A stretch of DNA of 5,551 nt from Spirochaetales bacterium (GTDB taxonomy: Bacteria; Spirochaetota; Spirochaetia; SPDA01), in the NCBI GenBank assembly GCA_004525155.1, contig SPDA01000175.1, positions 1 through 5,551 on the forward strand, given 5' to 3'. The first letter of the stretch is position 1; each line of letters opens with the position of its first letter. A model generated the notes under the pieces. It was not told the origin of the DNA, searched no databases, and saw nothing but the letters and a program-made list of their open reading frames with translations. A program made the translations under genes and the position numbers. Shown piece by piece: positions 1 to 5,104 of the stretch.

Positions 1-140
1 CCGGAGCCGTTGAGGCCGATAACGCCTATTTTCGCTCCGTAAAAGTAGGAAAGCGAAATATCCTTGAGCACTGTTTTCTGGTTATAGGTCTTGGAGACCC
101 TCATCATGGAGTAAATTATCTTGTTCTGTTCAGGAGCCAT
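1..140 (-). CDS. ettA: ABC-F ATPase, EttA-like translational throttle protein (N-terminal fragment)
   Basis: Only the first 46 codons are inside the window; the gene continues past the left edge. The start is the ATG at 140-138, preceded by an AAGGA-type ribosome binding site (plus-strand 151-155) about 10 nt upstream. The peptide begins MAPEQNKIIYSMMRVSK and continues with VLKDISLSYF, then GAKIGVIGLNGSG, the beginning of the first Walker A loop, where the window ends. The short lead-in, the 'YSM..VSK' opening and the 'GAKIGV(I/L)GLNG' approach to Walker A are typical of EttA, an ABC-F protein with two ATPase domains that binds the ribosomal E site and gates early elongation according to ATP level. 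Another ABC-F member is possible because the discriminating regions lie outside the window. It sits 103 nt downstream of gpmA on the same strand and could be partly co-transcribed with it, but it has a candidate promoter of its own at 189-217. Confidence 0.82.
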   Translation of the reverse strand, partial: MAPEQNKIIYSMMRVSKTYNQKTVLKDISLSYFYGAKIGVIGLNGS

Positions 141-188
141 ATGTGTTTATTCCTTAAATAGTACGCGCTGATTGGGATTATTCCTGCG

Positions 189-217
189 ATTAATGTACGA
201 AAACCAGGTTTCGTCAA
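189..217 (-). promoter_or_regulatory. Candidate sigma70-type promoter of the ettA-like gene
   Basis: Read on the minus strand, TTGACG (plus 212-217, 5 of 6 matches to the -35 consensus) is separated by exactly 17 nt from ATTAAT (plus 189-194, 4 of 6 matches to -10). The predicted start point near 182 gives a leader of about 42 nt before the ATG at 140 and includes the ribosome binding site. This is a consensus match read by eye only. Confidence 0.4.
197..214. repeat. Inverted repeat inside the promoter spacer (possible operator)
   Basis: ACGAAA (197-202) and TTTCGT (209-214) form a perfect 6-bp inverted repeat around a 6-nt centre. It fills most of the -35/-10 spacer of the candidate ettA-like promoter and overlaps the last three bases of its -35 box. 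No T-run follows on either strand, so it does not look like an intrinsic terminator for gpmA. A repressor site is possible, but six AT-rich base pairs could also occur by chance. Confidence 0.25.
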
Positions 218-243
218 GGGCTGGATGGATGATTAAAGCCGCC

Positions 244-993
244 TTAGCCTTTCGCCTTGCCCTGAGCGGCGACAGCCTCGGCCTTTTTCCGAATTTCCTC
301 CTGGTCCCCCAGGTAGTAATGATTTAAAGGTTTCAGATACTCATCCAGTTCGTACACGAGGGGCACGCCTGTGGGAATATTGAGACCCACTATTTCGGAG
401 TCGGAGACTCCGTCAAGGTGTTTGACCAGGGCCCTCAAACTGTTGCCGTGGGCAACGATAAGCACGCGCCTGCCGGCATGGACCTGCGGCGTGATTACCT
501 CGAACCAGTAGGGCAGAAACCGTTCCACCGTGTCCTTCAGGCATTCGGTAAGCGGCAGATCAGTCAGGGGCACGCCGGCATACCTCGGGTCGGTTTTCGG
601 GTTCCGCGGGTCTTTTTCATCGAGGGCCGGGGGACGTATGTCGTAGCTGCGGCGCCAGATGTGCACCTGCTCATCGCCGTGCTTTGCCGCGGTTTCCGCC
701 TTGTTGAGCCCCTGCAGGGCGCCGTAATGGCGTTCGTTAAGCCGCCAGGTTTTATGTACCGGCAGCCAGACCTGATCGATTTCACTCAGTACTATATCAA
801 GAGTATTTATCGCGCGTTTAAGAACGGAAGTATAAGTGATATCAAACACGTACCCCTGCTCCTTAAGCAGTCTGCCGCCGCTGTGTGCCTCGCTTATGCC
901 GGTTTCTGAAAGCGGAACATCCGTCCAGCCGGTAAACCGGTTTTCCCTGTTCCAGTCGCTTTCACCGTGGCGGATGAGAACCAGTTTGTGCAT
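244..993 (-). CDS. gpmA: 2,3-bisphosphoglycerate-dependent phosphoglycerate mutase
   Basis: This 249-residue cytosolic enzyme interconverts 3- and 2-phosphoglycerate in glycolysis and gluconeogenesis through a phosphohistidine. It starts [12 protein letters not shown], with the phosphorylated His at position 9. The other active-site residues of the family are all present: Arg60 in LKRAINTL, Glu87 in NERHYG, and His182 in AHGNSLR. Each is offset by exactly two from E. coli GpmA (H11, R62, E89, H184). The long insert with ERHYG..QGLNK and IRPP identifies the dPGM subfamily, as distinct from short cobC-like phosphatases, and the length matches the family norm of about 250. The ATG at 993 is chosen because AGGAGG lies 6 nt upstream. 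An in-frame ATG at 1041 would add 16 residues unlike the family and would lie upstream of the likely promoter. The stop is TAA at 246-244. The enzyme appears fully functional. Confidence 0.97.
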   Translation of the reverse strand: MHKLVLIRHGESDWNRENRFTGWTDVPLSETGISEAHSGGRLLKEQGYVFDITYTSVLKRAINTLDIVLSEIDQVWLPVHKTWRLNERHYGALQGLNKAETAAKHGDEQVHIWRRSYDIRPPALDEKDPRNPKTDPRYAGVPLTDLPLTECLKDTVERFLPYWFEVITPQVHAGRRVLIVAHGNSLRALVKHLDGVSDSEIVGLNIPTGVPLVYELDEYLKPLNHYYLGDQEEIRKKAEAVAAQGKAKG

Positions 994-999
994 GCATTT

Positions 1000-1005
1000 C
1001 CTCCT
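1000..1005 (-). promoter_or_regulatory. Shine-Dalgarno site that fixes the gpmA start
   Basis: The minus-strand reading is AGGAGG followed by 6 nt (AAATGC) and then ATG at 993. This near-perfect site at ideal spacing selects the 249-residue start over the ATG at 1041. Confidence 0.85.
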
Positions 1006-1011
1006 GCCTAT

Positions 1012-1040
1012 AAGATACGGAAGATATCCCCCGCTGTCCA
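1012..1040 (-). promoter_or_regulatory. Candidate sigma70-type promoter of gpmA
   Basis: On the minus strand TGGACA (plus 1035-1040, 5 of 6 matches to -35) is followed after 17 nt by TATCTT (plus 1012-1017, 4 of 6 matches to -10). Transcription would start near 1005, right at the Shine-Dalgarno sequence, giving a very short leader of about 12 nt. The assignment is by eye; other AT-rich hexamers lie nearby. Confidence 0.4.
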
Positions 1041-1192
1041 TGAAAACAGCCGGTATAAACGGGAGTTGATCGATTCCTGGTTCAATAAGATCCCTTAGGA
1101 CAGGCCCTGATCACCCACGGCAGAACGAAAACTACAACAGCAGCCCATCAGAAAAGTCCGGCAGATAGACGTCTGTCAGGTTTCAACGACAA

Positions 1193-1202
1193 CGAATATT
1201 CG
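1193..1202. repeat. Perfect 10-bp palindrome upstream of the acetyltransferase promoter (possible operator)
   Basis: CGAATATTCG is a perfect palindrome ending 2 nt before the candidate -35 box at 1205. Its position suits binding of a dimeric regulator. The flanking bases do not extend the symmetry, so chance occurrence is possible. The rest of the 246-nt divergent region (about 1041-1192) shows no reading frame or strong structure that I can support. Confidence 0.25.
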
Positions 1203-1204
1203 GG

Positions 1205-1233
1205 TGGACGTTATTTCTTCCGTGTCGTAGAAT
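1205..1233 (+). promoter_or_regulatory. Candidate promoter giving a leaderless acetyltransferase mRNA
   Basis: TGGACG (1205-1210, 4 of 6 matches to -35), a 17-nt spacer, and TAGAAT (1228-1233, 5 of 6 matches to -10) form a good sigma70-like promoter. The expected start point, about 7 nt past the -10 box, falls on the A of the ATG at 1240. No purine-rich ribosome binding site exists in the 15 nt before that ATG, which agrees with a leaderless transcript. Confidence 0.45.
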
Positions 1234-1239
1234 ACCGGC

Positions 1240-1863
1240 ATGACACGTTTCCGGGCTGCGGTAGAAAATGATATCCCCAGGCTCGCGGACATCGCCGCCA
1301 TGGCATTTTTGGAAAATCCGCTTTTCCTCTACCTATTCGGGGGCACTGCAAACCTTGTAAAAAAAGGGTCTGCCTACTTTTCATTCGTGTTCCGCGGCGG
1401 ATTCAGGAACGGCTACATTACAGTCGCCGGGGACCCTGCCTGCGGATTTATCATCAGCGTTCCGCATTCAGCGAAACTGTATTCTCTGCGGACGGAACTT
1501 GGCGCCGGGGCGGCGCGTCTGCCTTTTACCTGCGGACCCGCTGTTATTGCACGGTCCCTTCGGTTTGAACGAATTCTGACGGCCCTGCGCAGGCAGTATC
1601 TTCCGCCGGAACACCTCTACGTCTATCTGCTGGGCGTTCTGCCAGGTTTCCGGAAGCAGGGAATCGGCGCGGCGCTCCTCGGGAAAGCCGCAACTTCAGC
1701 CCTTGAAAAGGGTTTTCCTGTCGCTCTCGAAACGATGACGCCGGAACTGGCTGCCTACTACCGGAAGCGGGGATTTACGAGTACCGGCTCCAGGCATTTT
1801 CCAGAAGCGGACCTCGAACTCTTCGGTATGGTAAAGGAATCCGGCTCTGGGGTAAACGTGTGA
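1240..1863 (+). CDS. GNAT-family N-acetyltransferase, substrate unknown
   Basis: This 207-residue protein has the GNAT fold signature. The N-terminal strand reads RAAVENDIPRLADIAAMAF (residues about 5-23). The acetyl-CoA pyrophosphate loop R-K-Q-G-I-G occupies residues 138-143, within the VLPGFRKQGIGAALL stretch. Near the C-terminus, AAYYRKRGF (171-179) supplies the tyrosine often used as general acid, at 173 or 174. The family transfers an acetyl group from acetyl-CoA to an amine of a small molecule or protein; nothing here identifies the substrate. ATG 1240 is the only sensible start: an in-frame TAG lies at 1228-1230, and the N-terminal strand needs this start. There is no Shine-Dalgarno sequence, and a promoter ends 6 nt before the ATG, so translation may be leaderless. 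It is divergent from gpmA and is the first gene of the plus-strand block; the next gene begins 53 nt after its TGA. Confidence 0.85.
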   Translation: MTRFRAAVENDIPRLADIAAMAFLENPLFLYLFGGTANLVKKGSAYFSFVFRGGFRNGYITVAGDPACGFIISVPHSAKLYSLRTELGAGAARLPFTCGPAVIARSLRFERILTALRRQYLPPEHLYVYLLGVLPGFRKQGIGAALLGKAATSALEKGFPVALETMTPELAAYYRKRGFTSTGSRHFPEADLELFGMVKESGSGVNV

Positions 1864-1916
1864 TTTGTGTTATAGTTGCGGTGAAAAATGAATATAAAAC
1901 TATCCTTGGTTGACGG

Positions 1917-2915
1917 ATGAAAGACTTGTTGAACCTCCTTAAAAAAACCGGCATTTTTTCGCAGCTGACAGGTGAAGAGCTTGAAATCCTTGCAGGCAAC
2001 AGCGAGCTTCGGGAATATGGATCGGAAGAGACAGTGTTTGAAACCGGGGATCCGGCCAGTGAGCTTTTTGTGGTAAGCAGTGGAGAGGTATCGGTTTCCC
2101 GTATAACGGAGGAAGGCAAAAGCCTGCAGCTTGCCAGGCTTATCGAGGGAGACATGTTCGGGGAGCTTGAGTTTTTCCAGCGCGAGGCGCACAATGCCTC
2201 CGCAAAAGCCGGCGCAAACGGGAGTACCGTATTACTGCAGTTTCCAAAGGAAGGTCTCAATTTTCAGGACCTGCTTTCAGCCTATCCCGCAATTTCCGCG
2301 AGGATCCTCCATGCTTTTATTAGCCTCATCGCGGGCAGAATCCGCCGCACCAACAATCTCATCACTGATAATTCACCCGTTATCCAGGAACTCAAACGTC
2401 AGGTCTACGGTGATACGCTGACAGGGCTGTTCAATAAAACCTATCTCGATGAGCAGCTCCACACGTTTCTGAAAAACCCCGGGGAACCGGTGAGCCTTCT
2501 CATGATCAAGCCGGACAACTTCAAGTGGATTAACGACAACTGCGGTCACGACGCCGGGGATGAAACCATCAGGGTCCTTGCGGGGGCGTACGCGGAGGAA
2601 CTCGGAGAAAGAGGCACAGCCGTCCGGTACATGGGCAACGAATTTGCTTTTGTATTCCCCAGCCTCGACAGAAACGGAGCCCATGAAACTGCGCGCAGGC
2701 TCCAGGAACTTGTGGGAAGCCTTGACCTTTCCGCGGTTACGGGCAGCGGGGATTTCCGGCTTACCGCGAGCGTGGGCATAGCAGTGTTTCCGCTGCATGC
2801 AAGGGATGCAGCAGCCCTCATCGCGGAGGCCCATGAGCTGCCTCTCCTCGGAAGGGCCAGGGGCGGCGGGAAAATACTGTTTCCGGAAGACAAGGAGGCT
2901 GCGGGTGGTTCTTAA
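1917..2915 (+). CDS. Cyclic-nucleotide-binding / degenerate GGDEF protein (probable pseudo-cyclase)
   Basis: The protein has 332 residues. Residues about 12-120 form a CAP_ED (cNMP-binding) beta-roll, a helical linker runs to about 160, and a GGDEF-like domain follows from DTLTGLFN (166-173). No signal peptide or membrane segment is seen, so it is probably cytosolic. The phosphate-binding cassette begins G82-E83-L84, but His92 stands where the family usually has the phosphate-binding Arg. In the GGDEF domain the signature reads M-G-N-E-F (239-243), so the metal-binding acidic third position is Asn241. The other metal ligand (PleD D327) is Lys198. The guanine-contacting Asn206 and Asp215 are kept. 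The phosphate-contacting K and R near the C-terminus appear as Arg313 and Gly317. No RxxD inhibitory site is present. Cyclase activity is therefore unlikely; GTP binding or partner regulation is possible. The start at 1917 follows an in-frame TGA at 1911 and has no clear ribosome binding site. The gene is a paralogue of the next one. Confidence 0.88.
   Translation: MKDLLNLLKKTGIFSQLTGEELEILAGNSELREYGSEETVFETGDPASELFVVSSGEVSVSRITEEGKSLQLARLIEGDMFGELEFFQREAHNASAKAGANGSTVLLQFPKEGLNFQDLLSAYPAISARILHAFISLIAGRIRRTNNLITDNSPVIQELKRQVYGDTLTGLFNKTYLDEQLHTFLKNPGEPVSLLMIKPDNFKWINDNCGHDAGDETIRVLAGAYAEELGERGTAVRYMGNEFAFVFPSLDRNGAHETARRLQELVGSLDLSAVTGSGDFRLTASVGIAVFPLHARDAAALIAEAHELPLLGRARGGGKILFPEDKEAAGGS
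2892..2898 (+). promoter_or_regulatory. Shine-Dalgarno site that fixes a GTG start
   Basis: AAGGAGG lies within the last codons of the upstream gene, 6 nt before the GTG at 2905. It decides the start of the second cNMP-GGDEF gene in favour of GTG over the in-frame ATG at 2797. Confidence 0.85.
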
Positions 2916-3876
2916 GCCGGACATCCTTAAAGAGATAGAAATATTTTCGGATCTTGGCGAGGAGGAGATAGCGGTTCTCCGGTCCGTCATGAACGAGCAT
3001 GCCATACAGGAGGGGGACGTGCTTTTCCGTCAGAACCAGGAAGGCAGTGAAGTGTATATCGTTCTCGACGGAAGCATAGGAATTTCCGTGAAACTGCCCG
3101 ACGGCAAGGAGCTGGAAATAAGCGAAGTGCGTTCGGGTAATTTTTTCGGCGAGATGTCCATATTCGAAGACTCTCATCGGTCCGCCACCTGCCGGGCGAA
3201 GGAAAAGTCCCTTCTCTTAAGCCTGCACAAAAATGAGTTTTTCAGGCTCATGGAAACACATTCATCCATCGCTGCCCGGATCCTTTACAGAATGCTCGTC
3301 ATAACCACTTCCCGGCTGAAAAATACCGGCAATTTCCTCTCCGATATGGTACAATGGGGCGAAGAAGCCAGGAAACGCGCCATAACGGACGATTTTACAG
3401 GCCTGTACAACAGGCGGTTTCTTGAGGATGCCCTGAACGAACAGCTTTCGGAGGCCAGGGTCCGAAGGCAGAAACTGTCGCTGGCCATGGTCGATTTGGA
3501 CCATTTCGGAACACTTAACAAGGAATACGGCGAGAAAAAAGGCGACGAGGTGATACTGGCTGCAGTGACCGTGTTCAATACGGTGTTCAGGGACGGAGGC
3601 ATCCTGGTCCGGTACGGCGGAGACGAGTTCACCTTCATCCTGCCCCGGACAGACGCGGCGGAAGCCTTGAGCAAATGCGAGAAAGTCTGCAGCGGATTAC
3701 GGGAGCTGCCCGTTCTCGATGGTATGCCAGGCAGTATCCGCAGGCTTACATCAAGCATCGGCATAGCCTGTTTCCCTGATCACGGGGAGAGTATGGCAGC
3801 GCTTTTGGAAAGGGCGGATAAGGCCCTCTACAAAGCCAAGGAAGCTGGACGGAACAGGGTAGCGGTTGCGGACTGA
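2905..3876 (+). CDS. Cyclic-nucleotide-binding / GGDEF protein, probable active diguanylate cyclase
   Basis: The protein has 323 residues from a GTG start that overlaps the previous gene by 11 nt, with AAGGAGG 6 nt upstream. A CAP_ED domain (about 10-118) has an intact phosphate-binding cassette: G82-E83-M84, Arg92, then S-A-T. A helical linker leads to the GGDEF domain, which begins at DDFTGLYNRRF (162-172). The signature R-Y-G-G-D-E-F is at 236-242. The metal ligands correspond to Asp197 and Asp240, the guanine contacts to Asn205 and Asp214, and the phosphate contacts Lys312 and Arg316 lie in ALYKAKEAGRN. It should condense two GTP to c-di-GMP, possibly gated by a cyclic nucleotide. Deviations are seen: FGTLNK replaces the usual FKxxND, and Glu210 replaces the His of GHxxGD. 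The allosteric RxxD I-site reads R-D-G-G, so product inhibition is probably absent. The in-frame ATG at 2797 would add 36 residues of unrelated sequence and is rejected. Confidence 0.9.
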   Translation: MVLKPDILKEIEIFSDLGEEEIAVLRSVMNEHAIQEGDVLFRQNQEGSEVYIVLDGSIGISVKLPDGKELEISEVRSGNFFGEMSIFEDSHRSATCRAKEKSLLLSLHKNEFFRLMETHSSIAARILYRMLVITTSRLKNTGNFLSDMVQWGEEARKRAITDDFTGLYNRRFLEDALNEQLSEARVRRQKLSLAMVDLDHFGTLNKEYGEKKGDEVILAAVTVFNTVFRDGGILVRYGGDEFTFILPRTDAAEALSKCEKVCSGLRELPVLDGMPGSIRRLTSSIGIACFPDHGESMAALLERADKALYKAKEAGRNRVAVAD

Positions 3877-3916
3877 CATGCGAAGTTGTATTATCGCTTT
3901 TTAAAGGCGGGTTTTC

Positions 3917-5104
3917 ATGAAAAGACCTGAACAGAAAACAGAAATTAAAACGATTGCGGGAAAAAACAGGATTATTGAAAACATCATAGGTGCGCTTCTG
4001 TCGAAGGACCGTTTTCTCCTGCTGGGCCATGACAATCCGGACGAGGACTGCATCGCAGCCATGGTCGCTTTCGGCCTTCTGGCCAGCAGGCTCGACAAGA
4101 CCTGCTACATACTGACCTGTTCCGAAATCAACGAGAACTACCGGTATCTCCTCAATATCTGCAGGTACAATTCGATTATCACCATCGAGAACTGCGCAGA
4201 ACTTCCCGGGGGGGTGGGCGGCCTCGTGATTATGGATACGGCGAAGCCTTCAATGCTGCCAAAATCGGAAAAGCTGCACGAGCTGTACGAGGACGAAACG
4301 GTTCTGAAGATAGAATTCGATCATCATCTCGGCAGCGACAGCGGATACATCGGCGACGAGGGGTACTGCCTGGTAACAGGCGCATCATCTTCCAGCGAAC
4401 TGGTAGGGCTTCTTGCGTTCAAACTGCGCTGTCATGAGAAACTGCCGGCTTCACTGCGCCAGGAAAACCTGATGACCAGGAATTTCGTTCTCGCGGTTCT
4501 CACGGGAATAATAGGCGACTCGAAGATGGGGAAATATCTCAAATCGAAGAGGGAACAGTGGTTTTACCGGCTGTTCAGCGGACTTTTCGAGGAGATATTA
4601 TTGAAGGAAACATTCAAGGATTCGAAAAATTTCTCCACCATGGAACAGGTGTACGGGGAAATATTCAAGTTATCAAAAGCTGAAGAAAACTGCCACGCGC
4701 TTTTCCTGGACAGGATGAAGGCTGGAAAAACCCTGCGCTGGTCCGTGCTGGGCAAGGAAGAATCCGTCCGCGCCATGGGGGAATTCGGACAGGAAACGGT
4801 AACGGCCATTTCCAGGACCGTGGCCGACGAACTGGCGGAAAAGACGAAGGTTATGGGTCTTGTGGGATTTTACGATGATCCCGCCCATTCCGACTTTATA
4901 CAGTTCCGTCTGCGCAGGAGCCAGCATTACAAGGGCCTGGACTTGAGAAATGTACTTGAAATGCTGAAAATTGAAAACGGCGGCGGGCATGAAGGGGCTG
5001 TGGGTTTCCGCATCGAGCGGGACCGCGTGGATAACATTGACAGGTATGCTGAAAATATCATAGAAAAACTCGAGGAGAGGCTTCATGAAAGCGGTAATCG
5101 GTGA
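3917..5104 (+). CDS. DHH/DHHA1-family phosphoesterase (NrnA-like)
   Basis: This 395-residue, probably cytosolic, metal-dependent phosphoesterase has the DHH motifs in order. Motif I is H38-D-N-P-D42-E-D44 within LLGHDNPDEDC, motif II is Asp107 in VIMDTAKP, and motif III is D135-H136-H137 in EFDHHLGSD. Asp201 lies in GIIGDSKMG. A C-terminal DHHA1 substrate-binding domain carries G355-G-G-H358-E-G-A-V-G. Relatives such as NrnA degrade nanoRNA and dephosphorylate pAp; other DHH-DHHA1 enzymes hydrolyse linear or cyclic dinucleotides. The exact substrate cannot be read from sequence. It is longer than typical NrnA (about 310-330 residues); much of the excess appears to be a charged helical stretch after Asp201 (about 205-275). 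The ATG at 3917 is preceded by AAAGGCGG with 6 nt spacing. It starts 40 nt after the GGDEF gene and ends inside the next gene, so it is probably in the same operon. Confidence 0.9.
   Translation: MKRPEQKTEIKTIAGKNRIIENIIGALLSKDRFLLLGHDNPDEDCIAAMVAFGLLASRLDKTCYILTCSEINENYRYLLNICRYNSIITIENCAELPGGVGGLVIMDTAKPSMLPKSEKLHELYEDETVLKIEFDHHLGSDSGYIGDEGYCLVTGASSSSELVGLLAFKLRCHEKLPASLRQENLMTRNFVLAVLTGIIGDSKMGKYLKSKREQWFYRLFSGLFEEILLKETFKDSKNFSTMEQVYGEIFKLSKAEENCHALFLDRMKAGKTLRWSVLGKEESVRAMGEFGQETVTAISRTVADELAEKTKVMGLVGFYDDPAHSDFIQFRLRRSQHYKGLDLRNVLEMLKIENGGGHEGAVGFRIERDRVDNIDRYAENIIEKLEERLHESGNR

Noticed and set aside
418..909. 163-codon open frame on the plus strand antisense to gpmA
   Set aside because: It lies wholly inside the strongly supported gpmA gene, has no ribosome binding site, and its peptide has no recognisable domain; it is a shadow of gpmA codon use.
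994..1041. Alternative gpmA start at ATG 1041
   Set aside because: It would add 16 residues not typical of the family, lacks a Shine-Dalgarno sequence, and lies upstream of the likely gpmA promoter; ATG 993 has AGGAGG at 6 nt.
1872..1903. ATAGTT/AACTAT inverted repeat after the acetyltransferase gene
   Set aside because: The stem is six AT-rich base pairs around a 20-nt loop with no T-run; probably chance.
2373..3005. 210-codon minus-strand frame across the two cNMP-GGDEF genes
   Set aside because: It is antisense to two genes with clear domain signatures, and its translation is low in recognisable structure.
3880..3902. GCGA...TCGC hairpin followed by TTTTT between the second GGDEF gene and the DHH gene
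   Set aside because: The stem is only 4 bp with a 10-nt loop, too weak for an intrinsic terminator; the block is more likely continuous.
4208..4214. Run of seven G inside the DHH gene, considered as a phase-variation or frameshift site
   Set aside because: The reading frame is intact through it, the run is short, and motif II follows in frame directly after; no evidence of slippage.
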